From positions 310,001-374,000 of the forward strand of contig CAWDLN010000003.1 of NCBI GenBank assembly GCA_963803115.1: 64,000 nucleotides of DNA, given 5' to 3'. Positions 34,022 to 42,921 of this stretch are shown one piece after another. Below the pieces are notes generated by a model. That model did no database searches. It worked only from the letters and a program-made list of their open reading frames with translations, and had not been told where the DNA came from. This DNA is from DATBGZ01 sp963803115. Lineage in GTDB: Bacteria; Actinomycetota; Actinomycetes; Mycobacteriales; Micromonosporaceae. Position 1 is the first letter of the stretch; each line of letters begins with the position of its first letter. The position numbers and the translations under genes are program-made.

Positions 34022-35689
34022 GTGTCTCACCCCGACGCCATCCAGGTGCCCGCCACCGCGCCGCACGACGCGGTCTCATGGTGGCGTAGCGCAGCGATCT
34101 ACCAGGTCTACCCGCGCAGCTTCGCCGACGGCAATGGCGATGGCATCGGCGACCTGATCGGGATCCGCTCGCACCTGGGCTACCTGCGCGACCTCGGCGT
34201 GGACGCGATCTGGTTCAGCCCGTGGTACCCGTCACCGATGGCCGACGCCGGCTACGACGTCGCCGACTATCGCGATATCGATCCGGCCTTCGGCACGCTG
34301 GCCGACGCGGAGGCGCTCATCGCGGAAGCCCACGGGTTGGGCATCCGGGTCATCGTCGATATCGTGCCCAACCATTGCTCCGCCGCCCACCCGTGGTTTC
34401 GGGAGGCGCTCGCGGCGGGCCGCGGTTCGGCCGCGCGGGAACTGTTCTGGTTTCGCGACGGTCGGGGCGAACACGGTGAACTGCCCCCGAACAACTGGAC
34501 CTCTATCTTCGGCGGCAGTGCGTGGACCCGGGTGCCGGACGGGCAGTGGTACCTGCATCTGTTCGCCCCGGAACAGCCGGACTTCAACTGGTCCAACCCC
34601 AAGGTGCGCGAGGAGTTCGAAGACGTCCTGCGGTTCTGGTTCCAACGCGGCGTGGATGGAGTACGGATCGACTCCGCCGCGCTCTGCGAGAAGGACCCGG
34701 CACTGAAGGACTTCAACCCGGACGCGCCACCAACCCCGCATCCGTACTCCGACCGGGATGAGACTCACGAGATCTACCGCGCGTGGCGGCGCATCGCCGA
34801 CTCCTTCGAGCCGGCCCGCGCGCTGATCGGCGAGATCTGGCTGCCCGACACCGAGCGTTTCATCAAGTACCTGCGCCCGGACGAGATGCACACCGCGTTC
34901 AACTTCGACTTCCTCGCCGCACCGTGGGGCGCCGACGCGTTCCATTCCACGATCGACGCGACCCTGGCCGCGCACGCGCCGGTGAGCGCACCGGCGACCT
35001 GGGTACTGTCCAATCACGACGTTTTCCGGCACGTGACCCGGTACGGCCGCGAAGACACGTCGTTCACCCACGACCACGACCACCGGCGCCGCCAGACCGG
35101 CGCCCCAACCGACGTCGCATTGGGCACCCGGCGGGCGCGGGCCGCCACGTTGCTGAGCTTCGCCCTCCCCGGCTCGGCCTACATCTACCAGGGAGAGGAG
35201 CTCGGGCTCGGCGAGGTCGAGGACATTCCGGACGAGCAGCGCCAGGACCCACTCTTTGCCCGGACCGGCGGCGCCAACCCCGGCCGCGACGGGTGCCGAG
35301 TACCGCTGCCGTGGTCGGGCACCGAGCCGCCGTTCGGCTTCAGCCCGGACGGGGCACGGGCTATGCCGTGGCTGCCGCAACCGGCGTCGTGGCGAAGCCT
35401 CACCGCGGAGGCGGAGCAGGGCGACCCTGCCTCGATGCTGGAGTTCTACCGGGCAGCGCTGCGCATCCGCCGATCCCATCCCGCGCTCGGTGACGGGTCA
35501 ATGCGTTGGCTCGAGTCGCCGCCGCGCGTGCTCGCGTTCCGTCGCGACCCCGACTTCGCATGCATCATCAATATGTCTACTGTGGACGCACCACTCATCG
35601 GACACGAGGAGATTCTCATCGCCAGTGGCCCCATGTCAGAAGGAGGGCTGCCGCCGGATACCGCGGTCTGGTTGCGCACTCGGGGATGA
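34022..35689 (+). CDS. GH13 alpha-glucosidase
   Basis: This 555-residue cytoplasmic glycoside hydrolase of family 13 splits alpha-glucosidic oligosaccharides after import. The (beta/alpha)8 signatures are present: AIYQVYPRSFADGNGDGIGD at the start, DIVPNHCSAAHPWF, GVRIDSAAL with nucleophile Asp217, IGEIWLPD with acid/base Glu271, and LSNHDVFRH with Asp333. YQGEELGL is typical of oligo-1,6-glucosidase-type enzymes. The position 118 bases after the second permease and before a strong terminator makes it the last gene of the operon. Confidence 0.93.
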   Translation: MSHPDAIQVPATAPHDAVSWWRSAAIYQVYPRSFADGNGDGIGDLIGIRSHLGYLRDLGVDAIWFSPWYPSPMADAGYDVADYRDIDPAFGTLADAEALIAEAHGLGIRVIVDIVPNHCSAAHPWFREALAAGRGSAARELFWFRDGRGEHGELPPNNWTSIFGGSAWTRVPDGQWYLHLFAPEQPDFNWSNPKVREEFEDVLRFWFQRGVDGVRIDSAALCEKDPALKDFNPDAPPTPHPYSDRDETHEIYRAWRRIADSFEPARALIGEIWLPDTERFIKYLRPDEMHTAFNFDFLAAPWGADAFHSTIDATLAAHAPVSAPATWVLSNHDVFRHVTRYGREDTSFTHDHDHRRRQTGAPTDVALGTRRARAATLLSFALPGSAYIYQGEELGLGEVEDIPDEQRQDPLFARTGGANPGRDGCRVPLPWSGTEPPFGFSPDGARAMPWLPQPASWRSLTAEAEQGDPASMLEFYRAALRIRRSHPALGDGSMRWLESPPRVLAFRRDPDFACIINMSTVDAPLIGHEEILIASGPMSEGGLPPDTAVWLRTRG

Positions 35690-35691
35690 CA

Positions 35692-35724
35692 CCGGGGAGA
35701 GGAGTGAGCGGCTCCTCTCCCCGG
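35692..35724 (+). terminator. Terminator of the sugar operon
   Basis: A perfect hairpin with 13-base arms (CCGGGGAGAGGAG and CTCCTCTCCCCGG) and a seven-base loop begins two bases after the glucosidase stop codon. There is no T tract. It separates the operon from the second LacI gene. Confidence 0.88.
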
Positions 35725-35858
35725 CTCGATCCCATCATCCGCCGACCACCAGGTTGACGGCATGGTCCGTCCGGCCGCGACCAGGCCCGGCCCGGGCGAT
35801 TCCAAACACGGCTGAACGGTGGTGCGGGGACCCAAAGCGGGTTAGCTACAGTGACCGC

Positions 35859-36849
35859 GTGACGCGCAGGTTGGCCGAGGTGGCCAAGAAGGTTGGAGTG
35901 AGCGAGGCGACCGTCAGTCGCGTGCTCAACGGCAAACCGGGCATCTCCGAGTCCACGCGGGCGGCCGTGCTGACCGCGCTCGACGTGCTCGGCTACGAGC
36001 GCCCGACGAAGCTGCGCGGCGAGCGCGCCCGGCTCGTTGGCCTGGTGCTACCCGAGCTCGGCAACCCCATTTTTCCCGCCTTCGCCGAAGTGGTCGCCGG
36101 CGCGCTCGCGAAGCGGGGCTTCACGCCGGTGCTCTGCACCCGAACCGAAGAGGGTGTCTCCGAGGCCGACTATGTGGACATGCTGTTGGACCAGCACGTG
36201 TCGGGCGTGATCTTCGCCGGGGGACTGTACGCGCAGGCCGACGCCGACCACGAACACTACCGGCGACTGCGGGAGCGACGGCTTCCGGCGGTGCTGGTGA
36301 ACGCGGCGATCGAGGGCATCGGGTTCCCCACGGTCTCGGCGGACGACGCGGTCGCGGTGCGCCAGGCGTACGGTCATCTCCGCTCGCTCGGCCACGGGCG
36401 CATCGGGCTGGTGCTGGGACCCGAGGACCATATGCCGTCGGCTCGCAAGCTCGCCGCGTTCCGGGAGCTCGCGGGCTCCACAATGGACGTCGAACGTGGA
36501 CTGTTCTCAATGGAGGGTGGTCAGGCGGCCGCTGGTCGGTTGCTTCGTCGCGGCGTCACCGGCGTCATCTGCGCCTCCGACGTGCTGGCACTGGGCAGCA
36601 TCCGGGCCGCCCGCCGGTCCGGGGCCTCAGGTACCGAGCGAGGTCTCCGTGATCGGCTACGACGACTCCACGTTCATGGCCTGCACCGACCCGCCGTTGA
36701 CCACCGTCCGCCAGCCGATCGAGGCGATGGGCCAGGCGGTGGTATCCCTGCTGGTCGATCAGGTCGTCGGAACCGGCGCACCCCCGGAGGAGCTCTTCTT
36801 CGAACCAGAGCTGGTCGTGCGCGGCTCCACGGCTCCAGCGAAGAGGTAA
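35859..36849 (+). pseudogene. Second LacI family regulator, frameshifted paralogue
   Basis: The first 250 residues from GTG 35859 are almost the same as the regulator at 29095, including the whole DNA-binding domain (RLAEVAKKVGVSEATVSRVLNGKPGIS), which has one substitution in the helix region. Near 36625 the frame breaks: the expected continuation QVPSEVSVIGYDDSTFMACTDPPLTTVRQP lies one frame away and runs to 36849. A GGGG lies at the break. If the shift is real, the product keeps its DNA-binding domain but loses the last quarter of the effector domain, so it might still bind operators without responding to sugar. Confidence 0.85.
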
Positions 36850-36892
36850 CTCCCGGTGCTGGGTTAAGCGGGTCCCCTTCCTATACACAAGA

Positions 36893-36918
36893 CGTTAAGA
36901 AGGGTCCCCTCCTTGACA
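36893..36918. terminator. Imperfect palindrome between convergent genes
   Basis: GTTAAGAAGG-GTCC-CCTCCTTGAC is an inverted repeat with eight of ten matches between arms and G-T wobble at the others. It lies between the stops of the second LacI gene (plus) and a lipoprotein gene (minus), the place for a shared bidirectional terminator. A related GGGTCCCCTT word occurs at about 36870. I associate this motif type with Micromonosporaceae intergenic regions, from memory. Confidence 0.5.
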
Positions 36919-36920
36919 CG

Positions 36921-37703
36921 TCAGGGCAGGTAGATGAACTGGATGATGCGGTGCTGCGCGTCGGGGCCGAGGGTGGGTGCGGCCGGTCCGTTGGTGAAGC
37001 GAACCGACATGGTGTGGCCGCTCGGGTCCTTCCAGACGTGGTAGACGGAGCCGGCCGCACCCTCGCTGTGGTCGTAGTTCCACGCCGCGTTGCGGTTGCC
37101 ACCGAGCGCATCGACCTGGGTACTGGTGAGCTCGTCCTTGGTCAGGAGCTTGAGCCGGTTGTCGTTGCGGTTGAGCCAGGCGGTCATGGCGAGCGAGGCA
37201 TATTCCTTGTTGTCGCTCGGGAACGAAATCGGATCAAAGATGCTGCCGGTCGCGGGGATGGCGTGCGGCTGGCCCACCAGCGACGGATCACCCCGCAGCC
37301 GCAGTTCGTCGCCGACGGCGTTGAAGAACGTGCACGTGACGTACGGCCCGGTTTGTGGACAGGTGGAGAGGTAGAAGTCCGTGTCGTAGCAGTCGAAACA
37401 GCCAAGCATCGTGTGCAGCGTCCCGCCCGGCGCCTCGAGCTGGTCCAGCCGCGTCGAGTCCTTACTTGACAGGGCGGTCACGGCCGCCTTCGCGTACTCC
37501 ACGATGTCCGTCGGGTAGGTCGGCGGATTGGCCGCTGCCGTCGAGGTGGCTACGGCCGGCGGTGTCGTCGCGACGGCCTCGCCCAGAGTTCCGGCGCCGG
37601 GACTGCCGTTCGAATCAGGCTCGCTACCTGGCTTGCTGCATGCGCTCAGAGCGGCCACACTGAGCAGCAAAACCGACGCTAAGGCGGCGACACGGGTATG
37701 CAT
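36921..37703 (-). CDS. Secreted lipoprotein, unknown function
   Basis: This 260-residue protein has a lipoprotein signal (MHTRVAALASVLLLSVAALSAC) followed by a Ser/Gly/Pro/Thr-rich linker to about residue 60. The mature domain contains four cysteines clustered in MLGCFDCYDTDFYLSTC and VTCTFF, which could form disulfides outside the cell. No known family is recognised. It is convergent with the second LacI gene and divergent from the kinase gene, so it is probably monocistronic. Confidence 0.75.
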   Translation of the reverse strand: MHTRVAALASVLLLSVAALSACSKPGSEPDSNGSPGAGTLGEAVATTPPAVATSTAAANPPTYPTDIVEYAKAAVTALSSKDSTRLDQLEAPGGTLHTMLGCFDCYDTDFYLSTCPQTGPYVTCTFFNAVGDELRLRGDPSLVGQPHAIPATGSIFDPISFPSDNKEYASLAMTAWLNRNDNRLKLLTKDELTSTQVDALGGNRNAAWNYDHSEGAAGSVYHVWKDPSGHTMSVRFTNGPAAPTLGPDAQHRIIQFIYLP

Positions 37704-37866
37704 GTCCGGAGCCTAGAAACGCACGCCGATCTGGTCGCGGGTCGGTCGCAAACCCGATCTCGGTATCGATTACGCGTCGCATTAATGACAGTGAACGACG
37801 GCCTCTCCAAATATGGATAACATCCAAACCCGTGCGCGGTCACATAACGCAAAAGAGGTCGGCCCA

Positions 37867-40077
37867 GTGCGGCCGCTGAGCGACACCGACCCGCCATCGA
37901 TCGGCACCTACAAGCTGACCGCCGTCCTGGGCAGCGGTGGGATGGGCCGGGTCTACCTCGGTGAGTCGCGCTCCGGTCGCCAAGTCGCGATCAAGGTCGT
38001 GCGGTCAGACTTGGCCGAAGATCCGGCTTTCCGGCGCCGGTTCGCGCGGGAGGTCGCCGCGGCCAAGGCTGTCAGCCCACTCTTCTCGGCCGCGGTAGTT
38101 GATGCCGATGCCGACGCCAAGGAACCCTGGTTCGCGAGCACCTACATCGACGGGCCAAGCCTGTCATCGCGAGTCGGCACGTCCGGACCGCTGGCGCCGG
38201 TGGCGGTGTTGGTTCTCGCCGCCGGGCTGGCTGACGGCCTCGCATCGATTCACCGGGCCGGGCTGGTACACCGTGATCTCAAGCCAAGCAACGTCATCAT
38301 CACCGACCAGGGTCCGCACATTATCGACTTCGGTATCGCCCTCGCATCCGACTCGACCGGAGCCACCACCAGTCGTCTGCTGGGCACACCTTCTTACATC
38401 GCTCCGGAGCGCATCCATGGCAGCGAAGCGAACCCGGCCAGCGACATCTTCTCACTGGGTGCCACTCTCGCGTTCGCCGCGACCGGCCGGCCCCTCGTCG
38501 ACGAGGGCCCCGTCTATGCCCAGCTCATGCAGATCACGACCGGTCGGTTCGACCTGGATGCGGTCCCACTGGACCTGAGGCCTCTGGTCACGCGGTGTGT
38601 GAGCCCGCGCGCGAAGGATCGGCCCACGGCGGACGAGCTGTCCCGGATCCTTGGCGCTTCGGGCATACCGAAGCCAACGCCCGGCTGGTACGACGCGAAG
38701 GACACCGGGCCGACCGTACAGGTCGTGGTGCCGCCACCCGGTGGTCTCACCCGCCGGCGCTTGCTCCTCGCCGGTAGCGCCGCCGGGGCTCTCGTCGCCA
38801 CGTCGGGAGCGGCGGCGATCCTCGCGCCGACCCGTCCTCCGGGGCATGTGATCCGCCGGTCGGACGGGACCACGTCGACCACGTCAGCCCCGCCGCCGCC
38901 CCCGCCGCCACAGCCGGGCGAGGTGGTGTGGCAACTTCGGTCTGGCGCCGTTCCCGTTCCTCCGACCCCCGGAACCGTCCCGTCGGGCGAGCGGATCCTT
39001 GTCGACGCTGGTCTGGTTGTCGCCACGGCCGGATCCGATGTCATCGCGACACGGCCGAATAGCTCGACCGGGTGGCGGACGACACTGTCGGCCGGCCTCG
39101 TGACACTGCGCCGGTGGGGCGACGGGGTGCTCGTCAACGACGCCAGTCGGCTGTGGCTGCTCGACGCGGCCAATGGCACGACCCGCTTCACAGCCACCGT
39201 GGTCGAGGATGAGGAAAAGATCGTCGGCCAGAACGCGACCGTCCAGATCGGGGACATCGCATTGGCCGCCGAGCGGGCGTTCATTTCGGTCGGCACCGCG
39301 ATCATTGCCCTGGACCGCGCCGGGTCTCGCGCCGGAAAGAAGGTGTGGCGGGTTCCCCGGCCGGGAGGTCCCGCCGCCGCGGCCGCCGACTGGCTGTTGA
39401 CGCAACGGGTGACCACGGATGGCATAGACGTGGCCCTCCGTTCGGCCCGCACTGGTGGGTTGGACTGGACCATGAGCTACCCGCCGCCCGAACCCGTGAA
39501 CGACACGCAACCCGGGGGCGGACCGCCCGGGGGAGGACCGGGCGGCGGCGGGGGCGGACCGGGTGAGGGGCCTGGCAACGATGAGGAGTGGTACCGGAAC
39601 GAGGGACTGCTCACGCCGTCGTACGCGTTACTCCGCGAAGCCCGCAACATCCGCGTACTGGATCTGAGCGGTGGCGGCGCCGTATGGGAGTACCTCTCAC
39701 CGACGCCGGTCGTTTCGGTCCGGATAGTCGACGAGTTGGTCATAGTCGGCGCGGACAAACTCAATGCGTTGTCGTTGGCCGGTGGCGGCCAGAGATGGCA
39801 GGCCAACGAGCGAGGCGCTCGGGTCGCCGGAACGCCCGACGGACGGCTCATTATCGCCGCCACCGACGAAGCAGTGATGGCCTTCGATGCCAGCGGCAGC
39901 GGCGCCTTGCGCTGGCGTACCCCGATGCCGGAAGGCTTCGCGGCGGGTGCGGTGGACCGGATCACGACGGACGAGCACACCGCGTATGTGACCTTCAAGC
40001 CGCGCGGAGAACGGCGCGATCCCCTCGAGCTTGACGTGCTCGCGATCGCTCTGGATGCCGAGGCCGTACGGCACTAA
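37867..40077 (+). CDS. Ser/Thr protein kinase with PQQ-like beta-propeller domain
   Basis: This 736-residue protein starts with a Hanks-type kinase domain: glycine loop GSGGMGRVYLG, Lys43 in VAIKVV, catalytic HRDLKPSN (Asp137) and DFG (Asp154), and APERI. After about residue 275 come a Pro-rich segment and a hydrophobic stretch (RRRLLLAGSAAGALVATSGAAA) that should span the membrane. The C-terminal 380 residues contain PQQ/WD-like repeats (LWLLDAANGTTRF, RWQANERGARVAGTPDGRLIIAATDEAVMAFDASG) and a Gly/Pro-rich insert, forming an extracellular sensor propeller. I chose GTG 37867 (VRPLSDTDPPSIGTYKL); ATG 37813 would add 18 residues. Confidence 0.9.
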   Translation: MRPLSDTDPPSIGTYKLTAVLGSGGMGRVYLGESRSGRQVAIKVVRSDLAEDPAFRRRFAREVAAAKAVSPLFSAAVVDADADAKEPWFASTYIDGPSLSSRVGTSGPLAPVAVLVLAAGLADGLASIHRAGLVHRDLKPSNVIITDQGPHIIDFGIALASDSTGATTSRLLGTPSYIAPERIHGSEANPASDIFSLGATLAFAATGRPLVDEGPVYAQLMQITTGRFDLDAVPLDLRPLVTRCVSPRAKDRPTADELSRILGASGIPKPTPGWYDAKDTGPTVQVVVPPPGGLTRRRLLLAGSAAGALVATSGAAAILAPTRPPGHVIRRSDGTTSTTSAPPPPPPPQPGEVVWQLRSGAVPVPPTPGTVPSGERILVDAGLVVATAGSDVIATRPNSSTGWRTTLSAGLVTLRRWGDGVLVNDASRLWLLDAANGTTRFTATVVEDEEKIVGQNATVQIGDIALAAERAFISVGTAIIALDRAGSRAGKKVWRVPRPGGPAAAAADWLLTQRVTTDGIDVALRSARTGGLDWTMSYPPPEPVNDTQPGGGPPGGGPGGGGGGPGEGPGNDEEWYRNEGLLTPSYALLREARNIRVLDLSGGGAVWEYLSPTPVVSVRIVDELVIVGADKLNALSLAGGGQRWQANERGARVAGTPDGRLIIAATDEAVMAFDASGSGALRWRTPMPEGFAAGAVDRITTDEHTAYVTFKPRGERRDPLELDVLAIALDAEAVRH

Positions 40078-40272
40078 GCCTCGTCGACCGTTGATCGTCC
40101 AATGCGGACGGTTGCCCCACCTCTCCATGTGGGGGACAACGCGGTCGATGTGAAAAGTATCTCTACTACCCGCGGGTTGCGGATCGGTGGCCAGGCCCTT
40201 GTGTTCATGGCAGCATGACAGACAACTTCGGGACATCGCGATGTCAACCGTGAATCCGCGTCGGGAGGGCCC

Positions 40273-41139
40273 ATGACCACATCGGACGCTGCCGCGTTGT
40301 CGCGGGTCGTCGACACCGACACATACCCACTGACCGAGCCGGACGCCGATGCCTGGAAGACGGTTGTCGCGCGGATCCAGGGCGAGCTGGACGGTGACGG
40401 CTGCAGCGTTCTCGCGAACTTCATCCGATCGTCCCGCTTTGAGGAGCTGCGGGCCCAGGGGACAGCGGCGGCACCATCCGCTCACTACGCGATCGAGACC
40501 GTCAATGTCTACAACATCGACATCGATACGCCCCTGCCGGACGGCCACCCGGGCCGGGTGAGGATGCAGCGCGGCAACGCATTCGTGGCCCGGGACCAGA
40601 TCGCGGCCGATTCGATCGCGAGCCAGCTCTATGGCAATCAGCTGTTCCGGCACTTCGTCGCCGCGTGCTTCGGACTGCCGGAACTCTACGAGCTGGCCGA
40701 CCCGCTGTCTGGCCTGGTGCTCAACGTCATCCGGCCTGGCCTCGAGCACCCGTGGCACTTCGACACGAACGAGTTCACGGTCAGCCTGCTCACCCAGGAG
40801 GCAGAGGACGGGGGCGTCTTCGAGTACTGCCCGAACATCCGGTCGGCCGACGACGAGCACCTCGCGGATGTGGCCGCCGTGCTCGCTGGCGACGCGAATG
40901 ACTTGATTCACCGACTGACGCTGCGCCCCGGCGACCTGCAGCTGTTCAAGGGTCGATACGCATTGCATCGTGTGACCGAGGTGCACGGCAGCACCGACCG
41001 GCACACCGCGATATTCGCCTACAGCGAGCGACCCGGTGTCATCGGCAGTGTCGCCCGTACCAAACAGCTCTTCGGCCGCGTGCTGCCGCAGCACCTGGCC
41101 GCCGAGAAGCGGGTCCGCGGCGACTCGCTATTGGACTGA
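40273..41139 (+). CDS. 2-oxoglutarate/Fe(II)-dependent oxygenase (BesD/HalD-like)
   Basis: This 288-residue protein resembles the BesD/HalD-type family of 2OG enzymes. The iron site is His162-x-Asp164 in PWHFDTNEF, with distal His232 in YALHRVTEV; AIFAYSERPG supplies the Arg that usually binds 2-oxoglutarate. Family halogenases replace the Asp of HxD by Gly, so the Asp here points to a hydroxylase rather than a halogenase. It is followed after five bases by a methyltransferase gene, implying successive modification of one small molecule, possibly an amino acid. Confidence 0.7.
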   Translation: MTTSDAAALSRVVDTDTYPLTEPDADAWKTVVARIQGELDGDGCSVLANFIRSSRFEELRAQGTAAAPSAHYAIETVNVYNIDIDTPLPDGHPGRVRMQRGNAFVARDQIAADSIASQLYGNQLFRHFVAACFGLPELYELADPLSGLVLNVIRPGLEHPWHFDTNEFTVSLLTQEAEDGGVFEYCPNIRSADDEHLADVAAVLAGDANDLIHRLTLRPGDLQLFKGRYALHRVTEVHGSTDRHTAIFAYSERPGVIGSVARTKQLFGRVLPQHLAAEKRVRGDSLLD

Positions 41140-41144
41140 CGACC

Positions 41145-41946
41145 GTGCGGTTCGACTCGGCCGGAAAGGTCTCGCTCGACCACATCTACACGCAGCCCGA
41201 CCCGCGTACGTACTTCGGCAGCCTACGCGGCCTGGACTACCGGATCCCCGAGCTCGCCAAGCCGTACTTCGCCCGCCTGATCGCCGAGTTGGGAGCCGAC
41301 TCACCCGCGCGCGGCGTGACCGTCGTCGACATCGGCTGCGGGTACGGCGTCAACGCGGCCCTGCTGCGCTGCGACTGCACCATGGACGACCTGTACGAGC
41401 ACTACTGCACGATCGAGACACAGACCCCGCGACGGGGTGCTTGTGGCTCGAGACCGGGAAATGCTGCGGTCGCAGGCCGGTGACGACCGCACGACCTTCA
41501 TCGGACTGGACGTCTCCACTGCTGCGCTGGGCTACGCCGAGGAAGCGGGGTTCATCGATGCCGCGATCCTCGCCGACCTGGAGCGCGACGATCCCACCGA
41601 TGACCAACGCGCGAAGCTCGGATCGGCCGACCTCGTTATTTCGACGGGGTGTCTCGGTTACGTGACCGAGCGAACACTGGTGCGCATCGCCGATGTCTGC
41701 GCCACGCCGCCGATAATGGCCCACACGGTGCTGCGAATCTACTCGTACGAGCCAGCCATCAAGGCCCTGGCCGACCTCGGGTATCAGACCACGACCGTCG
41801 ACGGCTTCTTTCGTCAGCGCCGGTTCGCGTCGGCCGAGGAGCAGTCGTTGGTTCTGGACAACCTCGCCGAGGCGGGCGTTGATCCCACCGGTCTGGAGAG
41901 CGAGGGCTGGCTGTACGCCCAGCTGTTCATCTCCCGCCCGTCGTGA
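41145..41946 (+). pseudogene. Class I SAM-dependent methyltransferase, frameshifted
   Basis: Starting at GTG 41145, the first frame contains the SAM-binding motif TVVDIGCGYGVNAALL. Around 41432, in CGACGGGG, the frame must shift to continue with LVARDREMLRSQ, FIGLDVSTAALGYAEEAGF, ADLVISTGCLGYVTERTL and the C-terminal WLYAQLFISRP. One indel in the G run restores a protein of about 266 residues. It overlaps the convergent gene at 41927 by about 20 bases. A sequencing error is possible; if real, the oxygenase has lost its partner. Confidence 0.8.
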
Positions 41947-42871
41947 CCAACCGGTCGATGGAGACGCAGCCGGTCAGAAGGCGCTCCTTGGCGTTGGACA
42001 ACAGTTCCCGGGTCCAGGTCGTGAACCCGCCGTCGCCGATCTCCAGCTCGTGGCCGCTCGGAGTGCTCAGGCCCAGCTTGAAGCAAGCGTCCACATAGTA
42101 CTCCCGGCCCTGGATTCGGGTGTCGTCAAACCCGATTCGCGCGTCTGGGTACCGCTGCGACAGCGGGGCGATGACCTCGTCGTGCCAGAGGCGGCGACGC
42201 TGCCCGCCGGTCAGATCCGTGACGGCTACCCGAGCGAGTCCCGGTGCCCGCGCCACCACGGCGAGCAGTGCGTCAAGCTGAGCCGCCAGGCTGGTCGCCT
42301 CAAACCGGTGCGAGCCCTCGTCACGCCCGGCCGTGACCATCGCCAGCAACCGGAAATGCGGTAAGTTTGGCGGCTCGAACCGCTGGGCCCGTAGCAGTCG
42401 ATGGGACGCGCACAGCCGTACCCGCGACGAGTCCCGCTGATCGGCGCGCAGCATTGCCCGGCGCCGCAACGCCGCCTCCAGCGCCAGGCTGTTGGTCGAG
42501 TCGGCCACCACCTCGCTGTTGCGGTCCGTCGCGACGACCTTGTTCTGGTGCACCGTTCCCAGTGCACTGACCGTCCCAAGTGGACTGACCGGCGACAGCT
42601 CGACGCCAACGTAGCCGGCCCCGGCGAGAAGCGCGAACGCGTCCCGCTCGAACGAGGCGACCGCGCCCGGGTCGTTTCCCCCGACACCGAGGAACCGTTG
42701 CCGTTCGTACTGTCGCAACACCATGGGCGGAGTCAACCGCTCGGCCTGTCGTGCGCGCACCGCCAGCAGGAGCGATTGAAGGTCGGTCGGTGCCATCCGG
42801 TCGGCCAGCAACTCAACGAGGCCCGTCACGCCGTGCTCCCGCTCGATCCGAGCGATGATTGGGTCCGCCAT
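41927..42871 (-). CDS. Possible class II aminoacyl-tRNA synthetase-like protein
   Basis: I do not recognise this 314-residue protein securely. Several segments recall the class II synthetase catalytic fold as used in HisZ-type paralogues: VELSPVSPLGTVS, a motif 2-like stretch (RVRLCASHRLLRAQRFE, then PHFRLLAMVTAGRDEG), and a motif 3-like C-terminus (LEIGDGGFTTWTRELL, then GCVSIDRL). There is no anticodon-binding domain and no complete motif 3 arginine context, so if the fold is right it is probably not a tRNA synthetase. It lies 50 bases after the alpha/alpha-toroid gene. ATG 42871 is preferred; ATG 42880 is possible. Confidence 0.45.
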   Translation of the reverse strand: MADPIIARIEREHGVTGLVELLADRMAPTDLQSLLLAVRARQAERLTPPMVLRQYERQRFLGVGGNDPGAVASFERDAFALLAGAGYVGVELSPVSPLGTVSALGTVHQNKVVATDRNSEVVADSTNSLALEAALRRRAMLRADQRDSSRVRLCASHRLLRAQRFEPPNLPHFRLLAMVTAGRDEGSHRFEATSLAAQLDALLAVVARAPGLARVAVTDLTGGQRRRLWHDEVIAPLSQRYPDARIGFDDTRIQGREYYVDACFKLGLSTPSGHELEIGDGGFTTWTRELLSNAKERLLTGCVSIDRLVTTGGR

Positions 42872-42921
42872 GGGCACCATCGTGCCGGCCGGAGCGATGA
42901 CTCCCCACCCGATTTTGCTGG

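Noticed and set aside
40112..40141. Possible terminator hairpin after the kinase gene (GTTGCCCCAC ... GTGGGGGACAAC)
   Set aside because: The arms are interrupted by a two-base bulge and the position between two plus-strand genes gives no extra support, so I leave it as an uncertain structure.
40273..41139. 2OG oxygenase as a radical halogenase
   Set aside because: The iron-binding Asp164 is present; halogenases of this family carry Gly or Ala there.
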